A DNA stretch of 64,000 nt, from NCBI GenBank assembly GCA_033725935.1, contig MU867077.1, forward strand, positions 372,001 to 436,000, read 5' to 3'. Source of the stretch: Cladorrhinum sp. PSN259. Taxonomy: Eukaryota; Ascomycota; Sordariomycetes; Sordariales; Podosporaceae. The notes below the pieces were generated by a model that saw only the letters and a list, made by a program, of their open reading frames with translations, was not told the DNA's origin and ran no database searches. Position 1 is the first letter of the stretch, and each line of letters starts with the position of its first letter. Of this stretch, positions 24,801 to 37,500 are shown in pieces. The translations under genes and the position numbers were made by a program.

Positions 24801-27800
24801 TGTTGTGGTCGGCCCATTTCTTGAGCCACACGTTCCCACCTAAAGATCCCATGTTAGCAATGCTGTGTATCGCTTCAAAGAGGGGGCAGTGCCGTAAAAA
24901 CACGGGAGGATATGAGAATTGTTGCCACGTGAAGGTTTCAAATCAAGATTCAATCAAGATCATCGAGAGCGGTGAGCCAGTGCGACGGTAGAATGTGTTC
25001 TCAAAGTCTCTCGATAGTACCGAAACTTGAAGTAGGGGGACAAAATACTGAAATGATTTCGAGACAGAACAGTAACTTACCAATTCCAGCCGACTGGGCA
25101 GCAATAAGTGTAAAGATGTAAACAAGAACAGCCAAAAGGTTGGCCGTTTTGGCATACTCGGTGTAGACCGACCATTTAACCTTGCCTTGCTCGGAGAACT
25201 CCTTGGCCTGCCTGGTCTTGCTAGAAGGGTTCTCCTCATCAGAAAGTTTGCCCCTTGGTCCGTTGAAGCTAGCAGCGCTGGCACGTCTCAAAGTGTTCAT
25301 GCTGCCAGTTCTAGGCTTAGGCGCCGAGAGAGATGAGCTACCGGGTCCTGGTCTGATAGCCTGAAGAGTGCTGAGTCCTTCCTGGGCTTCTTCCATGTCT
25401 TCCTTTTCTTGGCTGTTGCTACCCTCGGCATCAATGACAGTGGATGTCTCACTATCGCTTCCTTCAGGGGTCGAGGCAGGCGAGGTTCCATTTGACTCGT
25501 TCTGGCCATAAGTCTTCATCAGATCAAAAACCAGTCCCTTCATTGCCATGAGTTGCCGATAAGTTCCCTTCTCGGAAATCTCGCCCTCCCTGAGCATGCA
25601 GATGTAGTCCGACTCGACAAGAACCGGGATAGAATTAGTAGCCAGAATTCTCGTCTTGGAAGCCAAGAGACCCTTGGGACCCAGGACGTTGTTGATGATG
25701 TGGCGCCCGACGTGGGAATCGACTGCAGAGAGAACGTCATCGAGGAGGTAGATATCAGCTCTTGCGTAGACAGCTCTGGCTAAAGCAACACGAGCCTTTT
25801 GACCACCGCTGAGTGAAATACCGCGTTCCCCAACAACAGTCTCATCGCCATCGGGCAACTGAGCGAAGTCATCGAGCAAGGCGCAAGCCTTTACTGTCTT
25901 TTCATAGAAACTTGAATCATAACGATACCCGAATATAATGTTTTCGCGAACCGTGGCGTTCATGATCCAAGAGCTCTGACTCGCATATGCAATGTTTCCG
26001 TGGACCTCAACCTCGCCCTTTACTTTCCACAAATCACCAAGGATGCTCTGCAAGAAAGAGCTCTTGCCGGCCCCGACAATACCGACGATGCACGAAAGCT
26101 CGCCCTTGTGAGCAGTGAAGTTAATGTCGTTCAGCACAGTTTTGTTCTCATGGCGGTCCCAGGAGAAAGTTGCATCACGAATGCTGATGGTCTCTTCTCC
26201 GATTTCCTCGACAGGGGCTTTTTGAGTCACGGCGTTGGACTGGAGCTCTTCGGCAGTCAGGTAGGAAGTAAGACGACCAACGGCAACGGTTGCTTCGATG
26301 ATGGATGTGATGACCATCGGAAGAACAGCAAGAGGGAAAGTCAAAAGGTTGAATAGGGCTTTAGGAAGTCAGTGATCGAGTCTCGGAGATTAAGATAGAG
26401 TACGTACCAAGACAAGGGAAGACAATGTCAGTGGTCAGAGGGCGGTCGCTGGTATATACAAACACAGCAAACGTCGAGCATGACACCAAGAATGGCGTCG
26501 ACGACCAGGTAAAGTTGGCAAACGCCTGGCCGGCACCGATTTTACGCAGATTCTTCAACTCTTGATCGTTTCTGATGTAGTTGAGTTTGTTCATGAAGGC
26601 GGCTCCCCACGCGTACAGCTTGATGCTTTTCATGTTGTTAACAATCTCGGCGATCAAGCGGCTTCTCGCGTCCTTGTTCTTCATCTGTTGCTTCTGTAGG
26701 TTCTTCATGAACCTCGCGATCAAACCGTTGACGGGAATCATAACAATCATGACGCCGATTCCGGCAAGCATAGACCATCCAACGAGGTGGTAAAGCGAGA
26801 CCATGCAAATAATGATCTGGAAAGGGGCAGACCACACCTGCTGGGCGAATTGCGTGAGATCCTGAAGGCGCTGAGCATCGACAGCCATGTAGTTAACGAT
26901 GTCGCCGGTCGACTTGTTCTTGCGCCCTTCGTTGGAGAGCTTCAAGGCCTTCTTGTAAATGGCTGAAGTAAGACCCCCCTTAATCCTCATGCCAGTGACA
27001 AAGGTCGCTTGGAAATACTGATGGATCATGGTTGTCTGGAACACAGCAATGGCGAACATTGCCAAGGCGATAGATGCACCTTTAATAATCGGCTGAGGCT
27101 CTTCTCCAGGCCTGTTGTATGAAGCAACAAATGAGATGAGATACCTCAGCAGCTGAGGTTGACTGAACTGCGAGATATCGTTGCCGATCTTGAAAAAAGC
27201 CGCAAGGATGTATGGACCACCGTAGGCATGAAACATGGCCATCCAGAGAGATGGATGCTCATGATTCTTAATTTGTTTCTCCCAGGCGTTCCCGAACGCC
27301 GAACCGGTAGCCCTTGTAGTGTCATCCTTTGCCAAAGCCCAAAGGTCCTCCTCAGTCAGGAAAGTCGAATAGCCATGTTTCATCAATGGTGTCAGCCATG
27401 AGAATGTCAGACGAGAGAAAACGGTGGCGTATTCGATAGGGCATTCATCTTCCTCCACGAGCGCTTCGTAGGCCGAGCTCTTTTTGGGCCACAGCCACTC
27501 AAAGAAGAATTCGACAACAGCAAGTCCCAGGCCCACAGTATATGTGATGAAGTATGGCAAATTCTCCTCGTAGATCTTTTGCGATATGAGAGACCGAAGT
27601 TTGACCGCGAGAGAGATGAGAAGGAACAGCCAGTAGAACAGAACAACGCCATTGGCATTTCGCAGTCGCGAGTGCTCGAGCCATTGGATGGTGAATATCA
27701 CAAAGAGAGACAGTATCGTCGCAGCCGTCGTGTAAACTCTAAAGTCACCAAACCAGATGTTCGGGTATGAGATTATTTGGAAGGCCAGTTGAACGGCAAC

Positions 27801-28231
27801 ATCGACGATGATGAGACCAAGCAGGATCTAAGCACGCGCGCAAAGTCAGCGCATTTCATTCCTTTGATTCCGGTGATCGCATTAAAACCTACCTGTTTTG
27901 TCCAAAAATGCCAATCTTTGGACACAGGACCTGGCGTCTTCCTTTTTACCAACCACCAAACGGCAATTGACCCAAGAACAATTCCAAAAGCAGCCACGCT
28001 AGCCACCCACACATCGATAAAGCACGGCGTGAAGTCATATCGGATTGGGCTTAATGGACCCCATCCTTCCTCGTTCCCACATAATGGTTGCTTAAACGTA
28101 CGCGCCGCGCTCAAATATCCCTTCCCGAGTGTGTATGGAGTGGAATGGTACCCAGTGAACGATCCCGTCTCGAACATGGGCTTCTGCGATCCAGCATAGC
28201 CGCCGCCAAACTGAGCCATCTCCTCCTCCAT
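21847..28231 (-). CDS. ycf1: Vacuolar ABCC-family transporter, Ycf1-like
   Basis: Exons on the minus strand: 28231-27893, 27827-26408, 26358-25081, 24839-24679, 24610-24507, 24282-23297, 23120-23052, 22181-21847 (1563 residues; yeast Ycf1 has 1515). Family members pump glutathione conjugates and metal-glutathione complexes into the vacuole. Order: TMD0 (about 1-230), TMD1, NBD1 with Walker A GIVGAGKSS (about 679-687), signature LSGGQ (about 770) and Walker B YLLDDVLSAVD, a Ser/Glu-rich linker, TMD2, NBD2 with Walker A GRTGAGKSS (about 1353), signature LSQGQ (about 1456), Walker B ILVLDEATAAVD and H-loop ITVAHR. NBD1 has Asp (LLDDV) after Walker B where NBD2 has Glu (VLDEA), the usual ABCC asymmetry. 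The linker contains LRRASAASF, matching the Ycf1 site phosphorylated by basophilic kinases. Introns 3, 5, 6 and 7 are long for a fungus (241, 224, 176 and 870 bp), but protein continuity across each is clear. Confidence 0.9.
22605..22621. repeat. 17-bp near-palindrome inside ABC-transporter intron
   Basis: Two perfect 8-bp inverted arms (ACGTCAAG and CTTGACGT) around one central base. It carries TGACGT/ACGTCA cores on both strands, which are half sites for bZIP (CREB/ATF-like) factors. It sits in the middle of the 870-bp seventh intron. Regulatory function is inference. Confidence 0.4.
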
Positions 28232-29487
28232 GGGCTCAGACAGTGTGTATTACCTCCTCGGGATCGCGGTCAGTGAAGTCATAGCAAGACTCTAAGTTCG
28301 TTGGGAGAGAAGTTCGTTGAGAGAGAATAGCGCTGTGGCGCAAGAGAGGTTCGAAGGCTATTTCAGTTAAAGATGGGTTGGTTGGAGATCAGCGTGAGGC
28401 TCGTTGCAAACTTTGGTGTTGGTTTGAAATGTATGGATGGATGGATGACGTTCGATCGTAGATTTTTAAAAGATCCCTTCCGTAGATCTCCTTTGCGCAA
28501 AACCAACAAGGAGCAAATGATGGCTACCTTATGAATGCGACAAAAAGAAACAAAAGTATGCAGTGGAAGAAAGAGGCGGGAGTAGCAATGGATGGGGAAG
28601 GAAAAAAGAATTGAAAATGGAACCAACCAAACATCAACGCGCGCTCTGTCTCTCTGGGGACTTCCGCGCAGTGAATTGTCAGCAATGGAATCCTGCCGTA
28701 GAAGCCCTGCGAGCTTCCTGCGATGCCGTTCCGCTTCCGAGTCGCACAGGGGTTCCCCAGGGAAGCTAGCTGCATGCAGCTCGCTGGCGGGTGCTTGCTG
28801 AGGTCATGAGCATTAGCCGGGAATTAACGGCGTTGGTGCTCTTCTGGTGTCACGATGCCATGAGTTGGCAACCAAGACAAGGTACACCGCTAACAGGCAG
28901 AGGGGACAGCTCCACCCGAACTCGGAAGCTGTTTTTATTACCCCACTATCTCGTCCCCGTCACAGATTCAGTGGATGTTGTGACGACAGCAGGTTGCCTG
29001 CTTCATCAGCAATTCTTCAACCGATGAAAAGCTATTTTGCGATACGAGTCTGTCCTATTGAAGAAGGGCGTGGTATAATATGGGTAACACAAACCTCCCG
29101 AGTCAAGCTGGAGCGAGGAAAGAAATGGGATAGTACATACAAACCCCGAGCGTATCCGAGGGCCCGGATCTTGGTCTCGGTAGGTACTTTGTTGCGCCGC
29201 TGGCTCCAGACGGGACTATCCATCACCGGCCTCAAAGCAAGCATGTCAATGTCGATCTATAAGAGACAATGATGGAGTCAATCTTCAGCTACAGCACCTC
29301 TCAACCTGTACGTTCATCACAGGCTCTGCCATACACTTGATCTACAAACCAATTCAAATCCAAATCCAACCTGTCAAACATCTCGTGCATCCCGTACCTG
29401 AATCCTACTACTACCCCACCATTAGGGCTCTCCTCTTGGCATTCTGTCTGTCTCTCCAAATGACGTTTTGACCAAACTGCCCCGCAA
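28232..29487. other. divergent promoter region
   Basis: 1.26 kb between the start codons of the ABC transporter (minus) and the YjbQ-like gene (plus), so both promoters lie here. The short frames overlap on opposite strands and show no domains. I see no clear TATA box. Confidence 0.4.
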
Positions 29488-30345
29488 ATGTCTCCTTCAC
29501 CCTCATCCTCACCACTCACCAAAACATCCACCCACCAACAGCCTCAGGCCCAATCACGAATAACACCCCAATCAACCCTCCTCACCCTCCTCGGTATCCT
29601 CACAATCCTAATCGCCCTCTTCCCCTCCTTATTCCGCTATCTCCTCACATCTCACTCAGCAGCACCACCAACCATGTGGACCCAGAAACACATAACCCTC
29701 CCGCCCAAATCCCGCGGCTCCTACCTCATAACCGACCTCATAGTCCAACAGCTCCAGCCCGAACTCCGCCAGTACAAAGTCGGCCTCTTGAACCTCTTCG
29801 TCCAGCATACCTCGTGCGCTTTAAGTCTGAACGAAAACTGGGATGAGGATGTGAGGGCCGATATGAGCGACACGCTCGATAGAATCGTGCCCGAGGCTGG
29901 ACCTAATGGGGAGGAACTGTACAGACATAGTTGCGAAGGTATGTGTCTTCATCTTGTCTTTTTATTTCGTAATGATGATCCAGATGTGGTGGTTGTGCTA
30001 GAAAGTGTAATTTTGAAATGAGCGGTTGGGAAATGAGGAGAAGAAGAAGAAGCTGGTTTATACAAAGAGATATCATACGGGGCTACATAAAACGGGACTG
30101 ACGAGAAATAGGACCGGATGACCTCCCGGCGCATGTTAAATCTGCTCTGATCGGAGCTAGCGTCACGATTCCTATCAAGGATGGAAAACTGGTAGAGTTT
30201 TCCCTGAGTAGTAGGTGATGAGGGTGAATGCTGATAAAGTAAACAGTGCACCGGAACGTGGCAGGGGATTTGGTACCTGGAATTCAGGGCGCAGAAGCAT
30301 ACGCGAAAGGTGGTTGCTACGATACAGGGTGAGAAGGCTCAATAG
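29488..30345 (+). CDS. YjbQ/UPF0047 family protein with N-terminal membrane segment
   Basis: Exons 29488-29938, 30112-30191, 30247-30345 (209 residues). Introns of 173 and 55 bp end in ATAG and ACAG after CTGAC and CTGAT branch sites. The YjbQ fold begins at residue 63 (MWTQKHITLPPKSRG). It has the conserved FVQHTSCALSLNEN block, then DDLPAHVKSALIG and GTWQGIWYLEFR, and ends in VVATIQGEKAQ. Bacterial relatives have been linked to thiamine-phosphate chemistry; the eukaryotic role is not settled. The first 62 residues are an addition: Ser/Gln-rich, then LLTLLGILTILIALF (about 31-45), which looks like a signal anchor or mitochondrial-type presequence. Translation could instead start at the internal ATG 29674, giving a soluble protein. 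The second donor (GTAGAG) is weak but is needed for continuity. Confidence 0.8.
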
Positions 30346-31001
30346 AGATAGGAATCTGTATATTCTGTAAGTCTGGGGGAGATTTCCACTTCGAATGAAC
30401 CGTAGATGTATATCCAAGAGGTCATGGACAAGCAGGCCTTGGAATACGTACTTTTATTGGGCGATATTGCATCAGATGTACAAGTGGCATACAAGAGTAT
30501 CACGTCACATATTGAGGTAGGTATCTATGTACACACTACAGGGTCGAAAACAACATGTAGATATACAAAACAGTTATCCAAGATTTTGAGGCGTCCTTCA
30601 TCATATGCATACAGTTTGAGGTCTTGAGAGACAGACAGATAGCCAAGAAAGGCAGTACACAAAAATACAAAGGGTATCACCAGATATGAAAATATGAAAA
30701 GGAAAACAAAAATGTGGGAAACATGTCTGTAAGATTTGAATGCCTCCCAGCTTTTCCTATCCTCAAAGATGGCACATCGCCAAAAATAAAACGTAGAACA
30801 AGACAGATTCCGTAAACTAAAGCCTCTATCTCATTCCGTGAGGCGCCTTCATAGAAACGCCGGACTCCATTGCCCCAGAAGTCGAATTCAATGGACTCAC
30901 CCGTCCGAGGAAAGAAAATTATCAAAAACGATGAAAAGACGAATGCGAGGTGACGGACGCAGGCAGACAACCCGGTAATAATATGGATCAGGTTGGCTTG
31001 G
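30346..31001. other. convergent 3' intergenic region
   Basis: About 650 bp between the ends of two convergent genes; it must hold both 3' UTRs and terminators. No gene is seen. Confidence 0.5.
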
Positions 31002-31997
31002 CTAATGGTGGACGCCGTTCTCCTGCTTGAGTACGGTGTGGTTGCGGCTCGGCAGGTCCTGGGTAGTACTGGTACCGTTACCCATGTCGACGTCCTCGCC
31101 ATCGCCACCAGCGAGATGCTTGATCTGGGGCTTCACATCGCCCGTATAGCCGGCGCTCGGAGTGGTAGCAACAACGTTGCCGTTCTCATCGACAAACTCA
31201 AAGTTATATCGGCTGAGAAGGTGTGGGATAGCCGAAAGCTGTGGGCCGTAGCGCTGGGTGTTGTCATACAGCTCGAAGAGAGGGACAGCAAGCAGCTTCA
31301 TGTTTTTAGGGACGCTGAGAACCTCTATAATTTAGGGTGAAATGGTTAGTGGACGTTGGCATAGAGCCGAAAAGATAAATGAACAATGGAGGAAAGACAA
31401 TAGAAAAGGAGAGAAGAAACAAAGAAAGAGAAGGAATAAAGAAGAGTTGAAGGGCTTACTGGTCTCTGGGAGCTGGATGAAGTAGAGCTTTTTGCACTCC
31501 TTTGGGCGTGTGATGTGGGCAGGAACGAAGGGGTACATGAAGGTCTCGGCATTGGGACGCCACCATTGGGCCAAACAATCACCAATCTGCCAGTCGCAGG
31601 GCTTCTCGCCCTCCCCGAGGCTGCCAACGGGCGCAAGACGCTCGTCTAGTCGAGCCTTAAACCCCTCGATCTCGTCGTCCTCAGGACGCAGGTAATCGCC
31701 AGGGAGCTTGAAGAAGGCATTGGCGATTTGCAACATGAGGATGTGCGGGTGGTTATGCTCGTGGCAAACCAAAATACCCTCGCAAGTGCGGCGCATACCA
31801 TGGGCAGAGTAGTGCTCCTCAAGACGGTTGAGGCGCGCCATTACACTGGGATCCTCCTCAGGCTGTGTCTCCTTCACGCCAAAGGTATAGTTCGAGAGCG
31901 GATACAGACGGATGGTCTCGGGCTGATTCGCATTGAAGGGCAGCGGGATGATCGGCGGGCGCTCGCTCTGCAGCGCATTGGGAGTGATTGTAGACAT
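31002..31997 (-). CDS. Cleavage factor Im 25-kDa subunit (CFIm25/NUDT21) homologue
   Basis: Exons 31997-31460 and 31324-31002 on the minus strand (286 residues), joined over a 135-bp intron with donor GTAAGC and a CTAAC branch site. CFIm25 binds UGUA in pre-mRNA and helps select poly(A) sites. The order matches the family: IRLYPLSNYTFGVKE at the N-terminus, GMRRTCEGILVCHEH, ILMLQIANAFFKLPG, then the degenerate Nudix region PEDDEIEGFKARLDE, DWQIGDCLAQWWRPN, PAHITRPKECKKLYF, VPLFELYDN and IPHLLSRYNFEF. As in human NUDT21, the Nudix box lacks the full REx2EE catalytic signature, so RNA binding without hydrolysis is expected. The C-terminal extension of about 65 residues (human protein: 227 residues) is polar and looks fungus-specific. 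Budding yeast lacks CFIm, so this fits a filamentous fungus. Confidence 0.92.
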
Positions 31998-34569
31998 CTT
32001 CGGGGTATGCGATTGTATTGGCGATTGCGATTAAAGCTCGACCTGTCGAACAATTAGTGAATGGTTCGGTTTTCTGGCCATGTCCAAGTTGACAGCAGCT
32101 TGGCCTTCAACTGCCTCGCGGGCTGTTGCCGACTCGGCGCCCAGCAGGAGAGAGCGTTACCTGGAAAGTCAAGAATACAACTCACTGGGTGTTTTCTCTC
32201 CGAAAAATGGGGAAGGATATCTCTGCAAGTCCACTCACGAAGGAAAACTAGAGAAAAGATGAAGGCTTGTAGAGTTGCCGAAGAACCAAGCTCCCGATCT
32301 ACGGAGAAGTAATTGACTGGCGACTTGGTCTCCGAGTAAGATTTTGCGCAGATACGCAATTGATTGGGAGATCCGAGTCGAAATAGAGAAAGAAAATGAT
32401 GATCTCTCTCTAGCGACCCAGAGGGAGTGAACTCGAAGTACCTCTCAATTCAAGAACAAGCGAGGCGAGCGACTGTTGGGAAATTAAAAAAAAAGAAGTG
32501 ATGGGGAGAAGGAATCTCTGGAATTTTACCCTTCAAAACTGAAGAGGAAGTTTCAAGAGTCTTGCAATCGTTCTAGAACGAAGCTCAAGAGAAATATCTG
32601 AAATGAAGCCCCGAGCAATGTTGAACTGTTGTTGACAATGATGCCCAGGTCGGTAGTCGCTAATCGGTGTTGTTGACAGGGCGAAATGGTGGGGATAGGC
32701 AAGTTATTTGCGCCCAAAGAGGTAGGCGGTCAAGATGATGGTGGCTCGAGCTCCCTTAGAGCCGCATTGACGATAACGTCTCGATTTAACAATAACAGCA
32801 TGGGCATACTGCGTAGCTTCCATTGTGCATTACATGATAGTAAAAATACCGCAATAGGTTCAAAAAAAGCCCCCTCTGTGATTATTTGAAATAAATCTTA
32901 TCCATTTCTTCAGTTTCAACATTTCATCTGAATCAGGCAATATTTTATTTTGGTCAATCTCACATTGTTCTGAAGCAACGGCTCCAATAGGCTGAACAAC
33001 GACGGGATGGAGGTGGATTGGGCTTGACTCGCCATAATCTATGGTCGTTGCCAATCATCCGATATCTGATATCCCAACAAACTTCAATATACTTTGCTAG
33101 AGACTGTTCTCGGCGATTATTTCGGCAGACCCACAAACGCGGGGCCGTTGTCTCCACACTCGGTGAGTTTATATCGACGACACAAGCACATGGGATGAGG
33201 AGGAAGGCAAGAATCGAAGGCGACTTCTGGGATATCGTCGAGTTTGAGATGAGACTGAAGTCGCATTTGTGTCCAACTGCGACCTCAAGCTAAATTTTCA
33301 TAACACAGTGATAACTACTTGGATGAAAATGATCAAGGACCAGGATCATGTTGTCGTCGAGGGCAAATAGCGTATTTTTAGACGCCTACTTGCCCCGCCT
33401 GAATATTCAAAGAGATCAATCTACTAGGTAGAGTTCTCTGCATCAAAAATTGGATAAAGCTTCCTTAAACGTGAGCTTCGAGGTCTTCTGGGCACTCAGC
33501 TGGTCTTGCGTGCAATACAAGGTACCGGTAAAATCACAATATCTAGTTGTTCCTGGCCATGTTAAAAAAAAAAAAAAAAGGAAATCAATTACACAAACGT
33601 GAATGGTTTGATAAAAACAGCTAGCATCCGGAACTCTCGATAGGAAATGAGCAACAAGAAACTTAGTAAGGTGGTCATGGAAGGTGGCTAACAAAATAGT
33701 TGGCTTCATCATAGCCCCTTATCGTGAACTTGGAGCTGGCCATGAACATGCGAGAAACTTGAATCGAAGCAAAGCATAGTGCCATCCATCTAAAATTGAA
33801 GTACTAGGTAACAACAAGGCGATATCGTCAAAGCCATCACCGCGCCCAGATCCGAGTTCGCAAGATTGGCAGCTCTTCAGGGCTCCTTCCTTCGCACTAT
33901 CGTACCTTCCTCTCCAATTTCTTCTTCCAGGTGTCTCCCACCCCATCACCCGGTTGGCTGGCCCACCTTCCTGGCTGCTTTCCGTCTGATTTGTTTACTA
34001 CTTCAAATGGTGAGTCAGGTACCATCGGTAGCTCGCGCCTTCCTTCCAGTTCTGAAGCAGCTCAGAGGTTCCAGGTCATCTCATTCATCTAGGACTTTGA
34101 GCAATTCTACCCACCTTGCTCTCCAACATCCAACTCTCTCTTTCCATCACCTCCGCTACCCCAATTCCGACCGCCAACACTTGGCCAGTTACCGCATCGA
34201 ACGTGTACCATATTGTAAAAGGTTAGTATCACATCATCTTTGTCGATTCATTTGCAGCTGCATTTTGTTTCCCTGATGCTTTCAATTTCAATTGCTTTCT
34301 TCTGCGTTATTCCTCGACTCTCGAGTCGCTGCGATTATTTTCATCACGTACTGGCAGCCCAAAGTTAGGATCACATCATTCGAGTGGCCGTAGCGATCAT
34401 ATGCTTTAGATTGTAGCACGAATACAAGTTCTGTCCTGTTTCCACACTGTTTCAGCGAATTTACGCTACTAACGCTCTGTTGCGTCTTGTTTCTGCTGTC
34501 TTCATCTCATCTAACTGACACCAGTACTAGCTTTTGGGGGAGCCACATCCTCCTACTGCTCTAATCATC
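31998..34569. other. divergent intergenic region, probable leader of the GTPase gene
   Basis: 2.6 kb between the CFIm25 and GTPase start codons. There is no supportable ORF. Near the GTPase start, a donor-like GTTAGTAT at 34222 and an acceptor after CTGACACCAG ending at 34523 could define a 5' UTR intron of about 300 bp. A short A-run lies near 33565-33580. Confidence 0.4.
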
Positions 34570-37500
34570 ATGAGTATTCCAATTATGGAGCAAGATGACC
34601 ACGGTCGTCTAAACTTGCGTGCCTTAGACAATCTCACATTGGAGACAAACTATGACAAACTAGAGCAAGGCGTCGAGACCGGAGTTCGGCTTCTTAAAGA
34701 AACGAAGGCTGCGTTTCTGAGCGCTCACGAGGTGCCAGAGATCCATTCGTGGATCAAGTCTATCGACGACCTTGAGGCCCAGGGAAAGAAGGGTACTACC
34801 GTCGTCGGAGTTGTCGGTAGCACTGGAGCAGGTAAAAGTTCTGTAATCAACGCGGTCCTGGACCAAGAGTCGCTGCTTCCGACAAACTGCATGCGCGCAT
34901 GCACAGCAGTGATAACCGAGATCTCATACAACGACTCCGACGACCCCAACAGCCTCTATCGCGCAGAAATTCACTTCATCAACAGCAATGAGTGGGCGAG
35001 GGAGCTCCAGATCCTTCAAGCCGACATCCACAGCGGTAGCCTTGTTGGCTCCGATGACCACACCGCTGACAGTGATGCTGGAGTCGCCTATCACAAGATG
35101 CGCTCGGTTTATCCGAGTCTCAGGGCGGAGGATATCAAGAAAGGCAACTTTGTCATTCGAGACCTTCTCGAGTTTACGGATGTCAAGGATCTGCTTGGAT
35201 CCGTCAAACAAATCATTGGCGCCTCTGCCACCGAGTTTGCTGAGACACTTCGAACCTTCATTGACTCAAAGGAGAAGGGCCGAGGCCGCAAGAAGGAAGA
35301 AGAGTCGATGGAGTATTGGCCTCTCATAAAGGTCATTAAGATTTTTGTGAAGTCGCAGACTTTGGAGTCTGGCTTAGTGTTGGTTGACCTGGTAAGATTC
35401 TGCTCTTTTTGACCGTTATCTATCACCCCAGAACTAACAAATGGACCAATTTAGCCCGGAGTTCAAGATTCCAATGCTGCACGTTCTGCGGTGGCATCAA
35501 AGTACATTGAGCAATGCTCAGGCCTCTGGGTCATTGCGCCTATTACACGGGCCGTTGATGACCAGGCGGCCAAGGTCTTGATTGGCAAATCTTTCAAGCA
35601 GCAACTGCAATTCGATGGCACCTACTCAACCATCTCTGTTATCTGTTCGAAGACAGATGATATTACCATCTCGGAGATTCTGAAGGCAATGCCTGAAGAC
35701 GAGCCAGCGCATGCCCTCTTTGATCAGTCGGAGGCCTGCCAGAAGAAGCTGGAAAAATTGCAGAATGAAGCTCAAGAGACCCAAGTCCGCGTGGAGGGCT
35801 TAACCGCCCGCATTGGAGAAGTTGAAAAGGAGATTGCGTGCCTCCAGTCCGCAATCTGTTACCATGATCCCGAGGGGGGTGATGCGTTGACGCTTTCATC
35901 GCCCAGAAAGCGGCCCGCTCGAGCAGCTGCCGAAGAATCTCGGAAACGCCTCCGTCGGATGACGGACAGTGACTCCTCCTCTTCCTCCGAGGACGAGCTT
36001 CAAGCTTCAGACGCTGAGTTGGAGAAAGAGCAATTGTCTTTGGAGGCAGCAAAGCAGCGTCTCAGTGTCCTTCAGGTCGAGCTTGGCCGTTTGCAGACGG
36101 AGAGAGAGGAGCCCAGCAAGCTTCAGAAATCCCAGAAGAAGGACATCAAAGTGGTCAAGAGAGACATAAAGCGCCTTAAACAACATACTCGAAGCGCTTG
36201 TATTAAATACCGGAACGAGTACTCTCGTCCAGCCATTCAAACCCAGTTTGCCAACGGAATCAGGGAGTAAGTCGCTCTCTCGTTACCTTCTACTGATTCA
36301 TCCAACCTCGACTGACCATTATTGTAGGATTGATGTGGACAATGCTGCCCAGGATCCAGACAGCTTTGACCCACAATATGCCGAGCGCGACTACGAGCAA
36401 ATCGCACAGAAGTTGCCTGTTTTTTGTGTTTCTAGCAAGGCTTATCAGAAGCTGTCGGGCCGCCTTGAGAAAGATGACCCCATTGCTGGATTTTTCAATC
36501 TGGGGGATACCGAGATGCCTGCCCTCATGGAGCATGCCCGTCACATTGTAGCGGAAACCCATGCAGCTGCCTTTCGCCGATTTCTTCGGGATCTTTGCCG
36601 GTTCTTCAATTCACTGCATATGCAAGTTGTGATTGCCGACAAGCCGTTAAAGTTGGCAGATGATCTCAGAGAGAAAGAGGTGGAGGCTCTTGAGAAAGCC
36701 ATGGAAAAACTCCGTCGGGTATGTTCCTATCCCACACTTGCATTTTAATGCACAAGCTGACGTGACTGTCTGATCCATAAGGGTATTTCTGATGAGATTG
36801 ACGTGGCTTTCGACGGACTTCGCGATGTCCTCCACCGCAAGATCTTCCTGAGACTAACAGCAGCAGCAAATGTGGCATCCGAGGCTTCAGTGGCCACTGT
36901 CGAGAGATGGGTTGCTAAAAAGAGTGATGGTGGCCTTCCATTCACGACTTTCCGCGCAACTTGTGTTCGAGAGTACGTCTTCCGCGCGTCCCGGTCCGTT
37001 GGGTCAGAGGCCTTTCTTTGCTAACAATGCAACAGTGGAGTCTTCAGGGGATCCAGAGGTCCCAAGAACTTCAACGAAGGTAAAGCCCAACCAGTGTAGC
37101 GTCGTTTACATGGCTGTCTTTGCTGACATGACACAGAGCTTGCTGCCCCCATGATGGGAATGATGGCCCCCCCGTGGGAGGAGATCTTCACCAACTTCGT
37201 TCCCAAGTTTCTCAGCGCGCTCGGGGCAGATATGGCAAAGCACCTGGAAGCATTCAGGAAGTACGCCAATGAACGCAAGCAGCTGCAGACTTCTCCCACT
37301 TTCAAACTGGTGCAGCGTCAGGTCAAGCTGCTGGAGGCCAGCTTGAGAGAATGTGCCGAGCTGGCTATGCAGGTGGCTGCTGGACAGAAGGAGGCAAATC
37401 GTTTAATTGTTCCAACGATTGGAAACCGCATGTCACCTGCATACAGCTTTTGCCTGGAGCAGTCAGGTATGTTGCAGTTTGCCAACAAGAATTCTCTACT

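Noticed and set aside
33866..34276. 136-codon plus-strand frame upstream of the GTPase gene
   Set aside because: No domain; it lies in the probable leader and 5' UTR intron region.
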